64,000 bases of DNA from Bactrocera neohumeralis (GCF_024586455.1 NW_026089624.1:12739341-12803340); one strand, 5' to 3'; numbered from the stretch's first letter, positions 20,851-32,293 are shown. The notes: generated from the sequence alone by a model not told the origin. Translations and numbers: made by a program.

Positions 20851-22290
20851 ATGAACGGAGATTCTAAGGAATCTAATTCAACACAATATCTACAAATCCA
20901 AAAATTGATTTCTTAAGAAACGAGCCCATGTACACCTGCTGAAGCTACACGCTCAAAGTAAGGTGCTACAAAGCAAAAAAAGCTGAAGGATACAAGTATT
21001 TCATATACTAAGTTCATTGCTGAGAGTGACAGTCTAATTCGATACTGCACTCGATTTTCATTTTCACCGATTCAAAACAATTCTGAATTGGTATTAGAAA
21101 TCAAAAAAGAAAATCTAGGGAACTTCTGGACACGTCTCCAAGCTGCGTATGACGCAATTCTAGAATCTGACGAATCAGATCCATCTTAAAAATTCAAATC
21201 TTCAGCGTATCCCAAATATCAAAAACTGCTCCGAAGAGACGAAAGCTATGATCTCCGATTAATTGAAATTAATTAAAGCAGTTGCACCTATTCCACAACC
21301 GAGAGTAGAGCTGCTACAAGTTCAAAGCCAAGAGGCGAGTTCAGGCATCCACCTCAAGGTGCCCGCATGTGACACTGAAATTTTTCATAGTGGTTATGAA
21401 TAATAGCCGTCCTTCCGGGACATGTTTACAGCCCTGTACATAAACTATCCAAATTTATCAAAAGCGCAAAAATTGTATCATCTCCGATACAAAACAAAAG
21501 GTCAAGCACGCGTAATAGTCAACAGTTCGCTCTTAGTGACGAAAATTTCAATTATGCTTGGGAAGCTCTAAAAGCTCGTTACGAGAACGAAAGAATATTA
21601 GTCGACAAACAAGTCACAATAATAATGAATTTACCAAAAATTCAAAAAGAAACAAGTGCAGAATTTATAAAACTTCAATCCCCTGTTTCAAATTGCTTGC
21701 AGGTTCTAGCAACACTGCATATTCCCACAGACAATTGGGACCCCATTCTGGTAAATATATGCACATCCGCATTACCAGAAAAATCGTTTCTTTTGTGGGA
21801 GCAATCGCTCTCATCACGAAGAAAGTGCCCAACGTGGCAACAGATGAAAGATTTCTTAACTACCCAATATGAAATTGCGGGAAGGGTGGACAAAAAAATG
21901 GTCAGAACTAAACACGTTCAACAAGACCTAAATCGAAGCTTCATTAGACCCCAGGCGAGTAACAACAACAACTTAAATCGTAGTTTTTTCAAAACACAAG
22001 CGTTCTCATCCGAACAAAATAAACAAACGTCATGCAACTGTGTAAAGCAGGCTGAAATCTTGCAAGAAACTTAAAAACTAAATATTACCGAAAGAAACTA
22101 TTTCATAAGAACGAAAAAACTTTATACTATCAACTGTTTGTCACATGCGCATGCGCTCAAAGATTGCGAAAGCAAACTTAATTGCGTTTACTGCCATAAA
22201 CGACATAACTCAATGCTTCACATTACAAATGTTTCCAGCTTCGCTCAAAATAACGTCAATGTTAAAAGAGCTGCGGGTTAGTTGGAACAG
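20851..22290 (+). pseudogene. gag: BEL 1 gag, multiple stops
   Basis: Structural protein of a Pao/BEL element. The Met at 20851 (MNGDSKESNST) opens it, but a stop follows after about 15 codons. Recognisable blocks then come in shifting frames: SLIRYCTRFSFSPIQ and LGNFWTRLQAAYDAILESD (21030-21190), YHLRYKTKG, AWEALKARYENERI and WDPILVNICTSALPEK (21470-21890), the DUF1759-type region. A degraded Cys/His knuckle region follows (22030-22200). The sequence parallels the better preserved gag of element 2 (25127-25909). Confidence 0.82.
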
Positions 22291-22329
22291 CAAATCCCAA
22301 CTTAGAAAATTCCTTTAAAAACTCAGACG

Positions 22330-22820
22330 CTACACAGCGAAAACCCAAACAGTGTATTATTACCCACAGCAGTGGTCTCCATCGAGCACCAAGGAGGACT
22401 GTTTAAACTTATGGCCTTAATACACCAAGGATCTCAACGATCATTTATAGTTTCTAGGGCACAAAATAGGCTACAACTGCCAACAAAACTAGCTTATTTT
22501 GAAATTACGTGAATGGGCGGAATAGTAGTACAAAACTCAATCAAAATCTGCCCCATTACCCTTATTTCACCCCAAGCGCATTAGCGCATACAAGCAGAAG
22601 ATAATGTCTTACCGCAACTAACAAACATGCTTTCAAGCTATCAAATAAATAGCAAGTATTGGCAAAAGGTTTCACACCTTAAGTTAGCAGACCCCAATTG
22701 CAACACTCCCGCTCAAATAGACATTCTATTAGGCAGCGATCTCATACCACAAGTTGAGAAAATTACAAAAACACTTCTGGCGCAAAATACCATTTTCAGA
22801 TGGGTCCTAAGCAGTTGAGG
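22330..22820 (+). pseudogene. pol: BEL 1 aspartyl protease region
   Basis: Retropepsin-like region after gag. VVSIEHQGGLFKLMALIHQGSQ shows the family's active-site block, but with His where the catalytic Asp (DQGSQ) is expected. Stops lie at about 22510 and 22585. A later open stretch (22627-22818) includes the typical IDILLGSDLIPQ. The lost Asp and the stops make it inactive. Confidence 0.72.
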
Positions 22821-22839
22821 AAATCTCGAATGAGTACCT

Positions 22840-24548
22840 CAATACTCAACTGAAGAAATTTTGGGAGTTAGAAGAACTTCCTCCCATATCAATCACAACC
22901 CCAGAAGATCGATATTGTGAGGATTTTTACAAATCCACAACTACTCGATTAGATACTGGTCGGTACGTCGTACGACTACCACTAAAGCCAGAATGTCTCC
23001 ACACACTCGCCTTGGGTCATTCTCGTACCTCTGCTATCCAACAGCTTTTAAGTATGGAGAAAAACCTACTTAAAAAAGGCGAGCTAAAACCAGAATTCGA
23101 GGGTTTTAGAAGAATACCTCCATTTAGACCACATGGAGGAAGTCAGCCCTGGCGAAAAAATTATAAAAGGTAAATACAATTCTTTTTACCTGCCACATCA
23201 TGCAGTAATAAAGCCAGACAAAAAAACCACAAAGGTAAGAGTCGTCTTTAATGCATCAATATCATCAAGTTCGGGGAATTCCCTAAATGACATTTTATTT
23301 ACGGGACCCACGCTTCAGCCAGATTTAATGCTCCTCATACTAAATTGGCGTATATACAAATACGTTTTCAATGGGGATGTTGAGAAAATGTATCGACAAA
23401 TAGTCGTACATAATGATCAGCGAATTATTTTCCGAAAATCTCCCTATAGTCCACTACGCAACTCTAAATTAAAAACAGTTACCTTTGGCGTAAACTGTGC
23501 CCCATACCTCGCCATTCGTACACTCCACGAACTGGCAGAAGACACATAGTCAGAATTTCCTCTGGCAACACAAGTGTTGAAAACTGAAACGTATGTAGAC
23601 GACATTCTGTCTGGAAGCCACAATCTTCCACAGGCATACGAGTCACTAGTATAAGTGACACAAGCGCTCAATACAGCAGGGTTTCCGTTGAGAAAGGTAA
23701 CGGCGAACCACCCTAATATTTTAAAGGACATTCCTAAAGAAAATCTATTAGACACTAACTTCCTTAAATTCGAAAAGGAAAGTACAACTAAAACTTTGAG
23801 GATACAATGGAATGCGATATCTGACCAGTTTTCATATCGCGGGTAATCTGAATGATATCTTACAGATACAAAACCCACGATGGATAAATTATGCCCCAGA
23901 GCACAAAGTCGAACTACATGGCTTCTGTGATGAAAAGGCATATTGTGCCACCATCTATGTGCGCACACAATCTGACACAGCGACCACCAGTCACTTACTG
24001 GTAGCCAAAGCAAAGGTGGCTCCGCTAAAAACAATAAGTCTGCCAGGACTGGAACTATGTGGTGCGCTACTACTAGCCAAACTCGTATCCATGGTGCAAA
24101 CGCATCTAAGTATGACCGAATACAAATTGTATCTCTGGTCTGATGCTTAAATTGTATTAGCCTGGTTAGAAAAACCTCTACATGCATGGAAGACGTATAT
24201 TTCCAATCGAAAGTCTCAAATCCTTGACCTAGTGGGATCAGCCACTTGGCGACACGTGGCCAGTGCTGACAATCCTGGTGACCTAGGTACAAGGGGGTGC
24301 AAGCCTCTGCACCTTGCAACCACCACTTTTTGGTGGAATGGCCCTCGATGGTTAATAGAATCCCCCGATTCTTGGCCACGATCGCCCATACGCAATATAA
24401 TTACCCCCGAAAGTCGAAAAATCGACTCCTTTCACACGACATTGGATGATACTGACATCCTTGAGGGATTTTCATCATACCCTCGAGACCTAAGGGTAAT
24501 CGCTTACGTGCTCAACTTCATAGAGCGACTAAAACTTAGAATTAAGGG
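22840..24548 (+). pseudogene. pol: BEL 1 reverse transcriptase-RNase H, broken
   Basis: Begins with a lead-in (RYCEDFYKSTTTR, VVRLPLKPE). RT proper shows YLPHHAVIKPDKKTTKVRVV, FNASISSSSGNSLND, WRIYKYVFNGDVEKMYRQI and the catalytic YVDDILSG at about 23596. The following A17/RNase H-type region includes ELHGFCDEKAYCATIYV and LPGLELCGALLLAKLV, then ADNPGDLGTRG. Stops occur near 23550, 23653, 23845 and 24149. The frame is open up to 24548, where element 2 is inserted, and continues at 27595. A long opposite-strand frame here is a shadow. Confidence 0.85.
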
Positions 24549-24936
24549 TGTTTAAATGAGTTAAGCATCCATCCCCTCTACTCGGTAAAACTGGCGCATC
24601 CTAATGCTATAGTGCAATTCACCACAGCTGATGACACTACAGCACAACTCAACACATCTGTATGCCAACCCACTCAACAAAAAGGATGGACAACGGGAAA
24701 ACAGATTCAATTCGTTCTATGCAATTCGACACGTCAATTTGCTACCAACTTTCGCGTCAATACTGCGCCGCGTCAACATCTTGCTCCTCTAACGCGATTG
24801 TCCGCTCCTCGCTCCGCGGCATCTCGATCACCAGCATCGGCAAATTATTTTCTCGGATTTGAAGTCTCACCGCTTATCCTCGATATGTATAACTAACTTT
24901 ATAAAATATAAATTTATGTTATAAATAAACGTTAAA
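24549..24936 (+). repeat. BEL 2 5' LTR, truncated
   Basis: Begins TGTTTAAATGAGTTAAGC and follows the 27107 LTR closely to AACGTTAAA (24936). It then jumps to mid-gag sequence (CGTTATCTCCGATC), so the LTR end, primer site and gag start are deleted. Confidence 0.88.
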
Positions 24937-25126
24937 CGTTATCTCCGATCAACTGAAGCAATAATAAAAAAAAATAAAAGCAATTTCACCTACTCCCCAC
25001 AGTAGAGTAGAGCTGTCACAAGTGCAACAATATCAAGAGGCAAGTTCAGGCATCCAACTCCAGGTGCCCCCATGTGACACAGAAACATTTTATGGAGGTT
25101 ATGAAGAATGACCGTCCTTCCGGGAC

Positions 25127-25909
25127 ATGTTTACGGCCGTGTACATAAACCATCCTCAATTATCACAAGCGCAAAAATTGTATCACCTCAGATACAAAAC
25201 TAAAGGTCAAGCAGGCGAAATAATCAAACAGTTCGCATTAAATGACGACAATTTCAATTTGGCTTGGGAAGCTCTAAAAGCTAGATATGAAAACGACAGA
25301 ATACTGGTCCATAACCAAGTAACGACACTAATGGACTTGCCAAAAGTTAAGAAAGGAACAAGTGTAGAATTCATCAAACTAGAATCCACTGTTTCAAATT
25401 GTTTGTCGGTTCTATCGACACTAAATATTCCCACAGACAGCTGGGACCCAATTCTGGTAAACACTTGCACCGCCGCATTACCAGAAAAGTCGTTACTTCT
25501 ATGGGAGCAATCGCTCTCATCACGAAAAAAGTGCCCAACGTGGCAACAAATGAAATATTTTCTCACCACCCAATATGAAATTGCGGAAAGGTTAGAAGAA
25601 AAAATAATCAAAACTAAGAACAAACACGACCAAAATGGAAGCTTAAATAGACCCCAAGTTAGTAACAAAAACAATTCAAACAAAAACTTTCACAAAACGC
25701 AATCTTTCTCATCTGAACAAAGAAATCATATGTCATGCGAACTATGTAAAAGAGGGCATAAACTCACATGTTGCGAGAAGTTTAAAAAATTAAACATTAA
25801 CGAAAGGAACCACTTTGTCAGATCAAAAAGACTCTGCACAAACTGCTTGTCCCATACACACAATCTGAAAACTTGCAAAAGCAAATTTAATTGCATATAT
25901 TGTCATTAA
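25127..25909 (+). pseudogene. gag: BEL 2 gag, N-terminally truncated
   Basis: A clean 260-residue frame covering the central and C-terminal gag of a Pao/BEL element. It opens near MFTAVYINHP and has YHLRYKTKGQAGEIIKQF, AWEALKARYENDRI, WDPILVNTCTAALPEK and CPTWQQMKYFLTTQYEI (DUF1759-like). It ends in a CCHC-type knuckle pair: CELCKRGHKLTCCEKF and LCTNCLSHTHNLKTC, then a last CIYCH before the stop. The N-terminus is lost in the deletion at 24936. It is the best preserved gag in the window but cannot be a complete gag. Sequence upstream to about 24945 matches element 1 at 21255-21420. Confidence 0.85.
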
Positions 25910-26129
25910 ATACATCATACAATGTTTTATTACAGCACATATCCCATCTTAACCCAAAGAAGCGCTTATACACAAAGAACCACGGGTATAATTGCTAAAG
26001 CAAATCCCGAAAGCCAAAATACTAAAAATTGCCAAGAGACACCATGCTACTCAAAGGCACACAAATCTCAAACGTTGCACAGCGAAATACAAAATGGACT
26101 AGTTACAGAACTAGTCACCACCATACCAA

Positions 26130-26400
26130 CTCAAGTTGAGTATAATAAAAACAAATACCTTAATTCACAATTAAAGAAATGTCAAGAGATAGGGAAACTT
26201 CCCCAACTATTAAACAAAACTAAAGAAAATCGGTATTGTGAGGACTTTTCTAAAGCCACAACTACTCGATCAAATAATGGCCGGTGCGTCGTACGAAAAC
26301 CACTAGAGCCACAATTTTGCAATAACCCACATAAAGGTAGAAAAAGCAAGGTCCGATTCCCTCTGACAACCTCTTATAAAATCACAAATGTATGTTCGTG
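26130..26400 (+). pseudogene. pol: BEL 2 pol fragment
   Basis: Contains RYCEDFSKATTTRSNNGRCV, which corresponds to the RT lead-in of element 1 at 22905-22975. The protease region between gag and this block is missing, and no RT motif follows. The open stretch 25922-26401 probably joins fragments across a deletion. Confidence 0.65.
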
Positions 26401-27094
26401 ACCTTTCGACCCCGCAGGATGGCTTTCGCCAATAATGAAAACAAAAATCATTTCTAAACAAATCATAGAGCGGTGACGGGCTACTACTGGTCAAATTAGT
26501 GCATACGCACTTAAACATTATTAACATTTATAATATAATAAAATTATCTACATCTACATAAGTGCTCCTCACCTTGGTGATTAATGGGAATCAGTTATAC
26601 AAAGCATTAATTAATTATGAAAAATTTTCTACTCTATGAATCGAAGCCGTTCTCCATTCACGGCCACTCTCTCGCAAGATCCCTCTAATTTCATAGTCCT
26701 CCAGGGCTAAGGAGTACCCATTCTGGCCATATCTGAGCCAGGCGTGGAGTTACTATCCTCATAAGCCAACAGTAAATAAAATGCAAACAATTGCCGACCA
26801 TACAAAAAGGCTATACCGGTATACCAAACCGTTAAAATAGGAAGTTGTAAATAACCGCTAATAAAATTAAAAAAAAAAGCAAATAACTTTTTGCTATAAT
26901 AATACAATAAGTCGTCAAAGCTCTAAAAATCAATTATTACCTCATGCACCAATATTTACATAAAATACAATTGGCTATTAAAACCAAAATCGCTTCTTAC
27001 AGCTAATATTCTACGGCCTCGGTTACTCCACCAACAGTAAGCCGAATTACATGCAACGGATTATATATATAAAACTAGGCAAAATATTTGCCTA
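26401..27094 (+). other. Noncoding interior of BEL 2
   Basis: About 0.7 kb between the pol fragment and the polypurine tract (GCCTAGGGGGACCAGGA). Probably 3' untranslated sequence of element 2. No domain or repeat recognised. Confidence 0.5.
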
Positions 27095-27106
27095 GGGGGA
27101 CCAGGA

Positions 27107-27589
27107 TTCTTAAATGAGTTAAGCCCCAATCTAGTCGGTAAAACTGGCGCATCCTAATGCTACAGTACAATTCATCACAGCTGATGACACTACAGCACAA
27201 CTCAACACATCTGTACGCCAACCCACTCAACAAAAAGGATGGGCAACGGGAAAACAGATTCAATTCGTTCTAAGCGATTCGACACGTCAATTCGCTACCA
27301 ACTTTCGCGTCAATACTGCGCCGCGTCAACATCTTGCTCCTCTAACGCGATTGTCCGCTTCTCGCTCCGCGGCATCTCGATCACCAGCATCGGCAAATTA
27401 TTTTCTCGGATTTGAAGTCTCACCGCTTATCCTCGATATGTATAACTACCTTTATAAAACATAAATTTATGTTATAAATAAACGTTAAAAGGATTGTGCA
27501 TTTTAGATCCATACGCATTTTTATTTATCAGTAGTGAAAATGATAAGAATAGATTACTTTTGTTTGCTAATTTGGCAGTAAATTGAGCA
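27107..27589 (+). repeat. BEL 2 3' LTR
   Basis: About 483 bp, from TTCTTAAATGAGTTAAGC to ...GGCAGTAAATTGAGCA, immediately followed by the AAGGG duplication. It is the most complete LTR of this family here and defines the solo LTR at 16347. Confidence 0.9.
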
Positions 27590-27594
27590 AAGGG

Positions 27595-28485
27595 AATACG
27601 CAGAGTATATCCCCGAGGCGATACATTGACGCACCTAGACCTAGAAAAGGCAAAGGTCGCTCTTATCACTTATACTCAGTCGCGCCACTTCAGCTGCGAG
27701 ATTTCACTACTAAGAGAATCGAAGCCGATTAACAAAAAGAATTCACTCTTAGTACTAAATCCATTTCTGGATACGAAAGGTCTGCTTCGTGCTAATGGTC
27801 GGCTTGCTAACTCCAGCCTGACATATAACGAATGCCATCCTCTACTAATACCAGGGAAGTCTCGACTTGCAACATTGCTACTCAAGTATGTACATATACT
27901 AATGTTGCACGCAGAACATCGCCTAATGCAATATATAATCCGCCAAGAGTTCTATATTCCCCGACTTAAGCCTCAAATAAAAAAGTGCATTTTCATGTGC
28001 AAGATCTGCACTATCCATAAACAGAAGATGAGGATGCAGATTATGGCAGCACTTCCACTGGAACGCTGGAACTTCGCACTGCCTTTCACTATCACAGGTG
28101 TTGATTTTGCTGGGCCTTTTCAGATAAAGGCGTCCATGCTAAGGTCTCCTACCCTAATGAAAGGCTACGTGGCTGTCTTTGTCTGTTTTACGACAAAAGC
28201 AGTGCAGCTCGAGCTATGAACTAATCTGACAAAAGAGGCTTTTCTCGCGGCATTCGCATGTGTTGTGTACTTATTAACGACGATTGGCTCCCTCCTACCG
28301 AGTGGCGACTTGGCCGTATAGAAAAGCTCCATTATGGCTCAGACGGTCACATCCGGGTAGATGGTCTCCGTACTCAAAGCGGAATACTCACCAGACCGCT
28401 GGTTAAGTTATGCTTTCTGCCAACCGCGGATAATAACGAAAATCCGGTACTAAATAATCCGGACATAATGCCGAAACACAAATAA
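27595..28485 (+). pseudogene. pol: BEL 1 integrase, core deleted
   Basis: The pol frame of element 1 resumes right after the second AAGGG. The zinc-binding N-terminal half reads well: FLDTKGLLRANGRLANSSL, LHAEHRLMQYIIRQEFYIP and the CKIC pair, then GVDFAGPFQIK with the first catalytic Asp and FTTKAVQLEL. A stop follows at about 28218. The segment with the second Asp and the Glu is missing: the text jumps to the C-terminal domain (28258-28485, DDWLPPTEWRLGRIEKL, DGHIRVDGLRTQSG, DUF5641-like). Integration activity is excluded. Confidence 0.85.
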
Positions 28486-28681
28486 AAATAAAAACAATCA
28501 ATCAATGAAAACAAATCATTAAAATCGCAACCCGCAACAAACCGTTAACAATAACAATAAAAATTACAAAAAATGGTCGGTCAATATGACGACCCAGTCA
28601 TGCCACATAACGTGGCACAATCGCACATTCCATTTATATACTACCATGTATATTCAAATACAATTTTTTACAGAGATCAAG

Positions 28682-29071
28682 ATGGACGTGGACATGCCTA
28701 CTATCCCAACACCAACTGTTCGGTCGGCAACCAATGTGGCACGTACTGGGCCTCTCCCTACGCCCCGCCCAACCAATGCAACTGCATCGACTACCGCTTC
28801 TGGTAGTAGCTCACGAGCAGCCCCATCAACGCCATCCGCCCAAGCCGACCCGCGTCGCATCCGATGCCCGCTATGTCGCCGGAAACATCGACTACAGCAC
28901 TGTGGACTCTTTAAGGAGTTATCACCGACACAACGCCAGCGTGTTGCCCAGGCACATGAGCACTGCCTCAACTGCCTGTCGTACACGCATGTGACGCAGG
29001 AGTGTGCTTTCGACGATTTATGCCACATGTTTGGCAGACCACATCACACGCTGCTGCACGACGCGATTTAA
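28682..29071 (+). CDS. BEL 3' zinc-knuckle ORF
   Basis: An intact frame of about 129 residues downstream of the pol C-terminus and upstream of the polypurine tract. I prefer the Met at 28682 (MDVDMPTIPTPT) over the upstream in-frame Met at 28586 because the MDVD opening is typical of such proteins and the upstream stretch is low-complexity. The N-terminal third is Pro/Thr/Ala/Ser-rich and likely disordered. The C-terminal half has three Cys/His clusters: CPLCRRKHRLQHC, HCLNCLSYTHVTQEC and LCHMFGRPHHTLLH, where a Phe replaces the expected third-cluster Cys. It resembles gag nucleocapsid knuckles, so RNA or DNA binding is an inference. A degraded equivalent follows the BEL integrase at 46262-46620, so the position is characteristic. 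A separate host gene is less likely. Confidence 0.7.
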   Translation: MDVDMPTIPTPTVRSATNVARTGPLPTPRPTNATASTTASGSSSRAAPSTPSAQADPRRIRCPLCRRKHRLQHCGLFKELSPTQRQRVAQAHEHCLNCLSYTHVTQECAFDDLCHMFGRPHHTLLHDAI

Positions 29072-29270
29072 GACGGACAGCTGCCTCAAGCACGGGTAGA
29101 CTAAGGCAAGGTCGAACCACTGCAGCCCGGCCTGAGCCCCATCAATGGCGTCCGCACCACGTTGCAACAACCAGGCGTCGTCCAAAAGCGCCACAGCATC
29201 GCCCCGCTACTGGAGTCAGCAACGTAGTGTCAACTCTCCAGCAATTGCAAAGATTGCTAGGTTGAATATT

Positions 29271-29300
29271 CGCCTAGGCGGGCCGGGATGGCTAAATGAG
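29271..29300 (+). promoter_or_regulatory. BEL 1 polypurine tract and LTR start
   Basis: GCCTAGGCGGGCCGGGA followed by TGGCTAAATGAG, parallel to GCCTAGGGGGACCAGGA before the LTR at 27107. The LTR is cut off about 10 bp in. Confidence 0.7.
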
Positions 29301-29807
29301 GGTGTTTTTATTTAAAGAAGTGAAAGTGGTAAGTGTGTCAAAGACAAAAGTGAAGTGCGCACCTATTCAAACACCACCTTATGAGCAAAAATTGTCCAAA
29401 ACCAAATAAAACTGTTCCAGTCCATAGATACCGAATATGTGGTTCTCAGTATTTATAGTTGTCTTTTAACGGAAAATATCGGTCAATGTGTGAGATATAC
29501 GATTGAAATTCAAACCCTTCTTGATAATAGTATCTCTGTGTATCAAAAATGGATGGAATATGGTCAGTACTTCCCTGATACCCCATATACTTAATATACA
29601 GGTTTTCGAATTTCGGTGACTTTGTGTTGCATACGTGGGTTAATATGTGAATTATCTCAATAAAAATTGCAGACAGCGTTTCACTCATAACAGTATATTT
29701 TTGTGTCTAAAAAAAGTACAATTGGACAAAAAGTTGACCTAGCCCCCCTATAATTATTACTATTATTTTCGAACATCCGGCTGACTTTGTTCCATATAGT
29801 GATTGTA
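29301..29807. other. Unassigned stretch
   Basis: About 0.5 kb with an antisense open frame of 80 codons (29688-29446) that matches nothing I know. Probably a fragment of a noncoding repeat. Confidence 0.4.
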
Positions 29808-30247
29808 TGTATTTAAATGAGTTAAGCTTCCCCCCACTCTACCCGGGAAAAACTGATGCATCCTAAAGAAACACTACACAACTCCCACACCTATACGCCA
29901 ACCCAAAAATTACAGCGAACACGTTCGTTTTTGATACTTTCCGTTCCACACTACGCCGCGTGAACAACTTTCGATTCCACATTGCGTCACGTCGACACCA
30001 GTTTTCGCTTATTTATTTCGTGATGTACCTATCCTGTGCGCGACGGTCAAATCCATATTAACGTGATACGACGACGAGCCTTTGAAATCCTTTGAGCACC
30101 TAATTCTTTCAACATCGGCATCCGCATTTTCAATAACATATAAAACATTTACTTGTATAAAAGAAATATGTTCACTAAACAAACCTTAAATTAAAACGAT
30201 TGTTCATTACAAATTTAAGCAACATTTTAAACATGGTCCTTCGAGCC
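29808..30247 (+). repeat. BEL LTR with adjoining primer-binding site
   Basis: Starts TGTATTTAAATGAGTTAAGC, diverges from the 27107 LTR in the middle, and ends ...CATTTTAAACA at 30233. TGGTCCTTCGAGCC (30234-30247) follows directly, the primer-site wording I know from BEL elements. This is the 5' end of another subfamily; no gag follows. Confidence 0.78.
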
Positions 30248-30606
30248 TTACAGAATGGCACTATTGGCGTTTAAATAAATCTACAATCTAAGAAAGAAAA
30301 AAAACAGAACAAAAGTGTGGTGACAAAAACAGTGTTAATAAAGAAACATATATATTCACATACATATATATATAGCCAAGAGTGCGGTAATAAAAAGTAA
30401 ACAGTTTCTGACATACTAAATAAGTATATGTTAATACGTATACGTATTATTAAATCTGCAGTTCCTTTAAGTTACATCACTGCTCACTGCTTTCTATCAT
30501 TGCGAATATTCACAGTGAACAAATCAAAAATTACACATCTATTACTTCTTCCATTACAACTAAATATGTACGGTTTCCTTTGAATTTTAATATATGTATA
30601 TATATA
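30248..30606. other. BEL leader remnant and TA-rich sequence
   Basis: Probably leader sequence of the preceding BEL fragment, ending in a TATATA microsatellite into which the next element inserted. No ORF. Confidence 0.4.
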
Positions 30607-30852
30607 TATGGGCACACTAAAAAGATGCATCACATCTGGCAGCACTGCTTGTCAGTTATTCTATTATTTCTCTATTATTTCATTCTCTGTATATTTTTGG
30701 AAATTTACAGTTCCAACTGAATTCCTAATTCTTAGTTTACAGTTTTTTGAAGCGTCATTTCTTGTACAGACGCCATCAAGAATACAAGTGTTTTAAGATC
30801 TCTTCAATAAATAATCGTTTAATATTAAATGTGGTATCTTAATATCTCCACA
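30607..30852 (+). repeat. CsRn1-type 5' LTR
   Basis: 246 bp ending ATATCTCCACA, matching 33350-33595 in length and nearly throughout. The first three bases are TAT instead of TGT. Confidence 0.88.
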
Positions 30853-30856
30853 TAAT

Positions 30857-30873
30857 TGGTGACCCCGACGTGA
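30857..30873 (+). promoter_or_regulatory. tRNA-Trp primer-binding site
   Basis: TGGTGACCCCGACGTGA, complementary to the 3' end of tRNA-Trp, four bases after the 5' LTR. Confidence 0.88.
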
Positions 30874-31041
30874 TTAAATTGGATTAAACTTTGTCTTTCC
30901 ACGCTTTAAAGTACAAATGAGTGCAAATCAGTGCAAACGTTAATAGTAATTGCAAATTCACGCTAGTTGTAATCTCTCACTCATCAGTGTCTAAAAATTT
31001 GTGCAAACCAGTGACCACGTGCTCTCCATCGATTCATTGAC

Positions 31042-31401
31042 ATGCCATTAGAGCATACGCCAAACAAATCAGTGAATTTTAACTCGCCAAACACGTCCAC
31101 TAGTAATCCAAACGTCTTGACACCAATCTCCTCGAACATGACCACAAACGACCCAACTCTGACCATCGGTGACGCCGGCGATGAAGCCCAGAACACTGCA
31201 TCAACTGTAGCTATGTCCAGTTGCAAACTCCCGCAGTTCTGGTCCTTCCAGCCTCGTTTGTGGTTTGTTCAGGTTGAAGCAGTGTTACAGGTTGCCCGCA
31301 TCACAAATGACGCATCACGTTACAATCAAATCGTTAGTGCTTTGGACACTGATTCAAGCTTACAGCTAGCGGACTTCCTGCAGAATCCACCATCGACTTA
31401 G
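31042..31401 (+). pseudogene. gag: CsRn1-type gag N-terminus
   Basis: A 119-codon frame. The first half is Asn/Ser/Thr-rich and likely disordered. The end carries the clade's conserved opening of the capsid region: CKLPQFWSFQPRLWFVQVEA followed by DASRYNQIVSALD and LQLADFLQNPP. The frame then runs into RT sequence in another frame, so the rest of gag, the protease and the first half of RT are deleted. Confidence 0.8.
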
Positions 31402-32280
31402 TCAGGGCTTACCATCAGATACCCAAGGCCAAGTCTGACATTGCCAAAACAGCTGTAACCAACCCTTTTGGACTTTTCGAATTTCTGAGTATGCCACCCG
31501 GACTACGCAAAGCCACGCAGACTTTTCAAAAAACATCAACATCCCCAGAGATTTAGACTTCGTGGGCTGCTTCATAGACGATCTGATTGTCCATTCTCAG
31601 TCCCACGAACAGCACCTACGACATCTCACCACCATCTTTGAAGTCCTGCGTGCACATCATCTCACCATCATTACACCAAGCCAGAAACCGTCAGCGATCT
31701 ACGTCGTTTCCTGGGGATCAACTACTACCGGCGAGCGATCCCTCAAGCGGCCCAGATACAATCACCACCGACGAACATTCTCAAACATGCCAAGAAGAAG
31801 GACAACACTAAAATCCAGTGGACACCTTTTGCAGATCAAGCCTGGCAAGACTGCAAGAAAAGTGTCATCCAAACCACGCGCCTGGCTTTCCTCGCACCAA
31901 ACGCCATCCTCTCATTGAGATCCGACGCCTTGGATACAGCCATTGGGGGCGTTCTTGAACAGCGACACAAGGACTCATGGCAACCACTGGACTTTTTCTC
32001 CCGCAAGCTCAGTCCAGCAGAGAGCAAATACTCCACGTACGATCGTGAACTTCTAGCCATCTTTGCCGCCATCAAGTTTTTCAAACACATTCTCGAGGGA
32101 AGAAACTTCAGCATCTTCACCGATCACAAGCCAATCATCTACGCATTTTCTCAACGTGCTGACAAGGCATCACCTCGCCAACTACGTCAATTGGACTAAA
32201 TCTCACAGTTCTCAACTCAGATTTTCCATACCAAGGGCACAGGAAACGTCGTAGCGCTTTCGAGAATTAATGCCATAACC
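31402..32280 (+). pseudogene. pol: CsRn1-type RT-RNase H relic
   Basis: Starts inside RT with DLVRAYHQIPKAKSDIAKTA and NPFGLFEFLSMP. The catalytic region near 31560 survives as FIDDLIVHS in place of the usual YLDDILVAS, and frames change near 31550 and 31700. RNase H is better preserved (31915-32199): LRSDALDTAIGGVLEQ, DFFSRKLSPAESKYSTYDRE, LLAIFAAIKFFKH and FTDHKPIIYAF. Frameshifts and the missing first half exclude function. Confidence 0.82.
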
Positions 32281-32293
32281 ATGCCAACCAAAC

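Larger units (their letters stand above)
24549..27589 (+). mobile_element. BEL/Pao element 2, nested in element 1
   Basis: Two LTRs of the same sequence type flank a heavily deleted interior: LTR (24549-24936, missing its last 100 bp), gag from the middle on, a short pol fragment, a 3' noncoding region, a polypurine tract (about 27095-27106) and LTR (27107-27589). The whole is bounded by AAGGG duplications (24544-24548, 27590-27594). It inserted into the pol frame of element 1. Confidence 0.9.
20192..29300 (+). mobile_element. BEL/Pao element 1, interrupted by element 2
   Basis: LTR-like start (TGATTAAATGAGC), gag, protease and RT-RNase H up to 24548, then a nested element (24549-27589), then integrase, a 3' zinc-knuckle ORF, a polypurine tract and the first bases of a 3' LTR (29289). 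The AAGGG target duplication (24544-24548 and 27590-27594) and the resumption of the same reading frame after it show that both halves are one element. Most of pol carries stops and the integrase core is deleted. Confidence 0.85.

Noticed and set aside
23444..24379. 311-codon open frame on the minus strand
   Set aside because: It lies antisense to the BEL RT-RNase H region, whose sense-strand motifs are unambiguous. The protein has no recognisable domain and is a shadow frame.
28654..29028. 124-codon minus-strand frame
   Set aside because: Antisense shadow of the BEL zinc-knuckle ORF; its Cys and Arg content mirrors the GC-rich sense codons.
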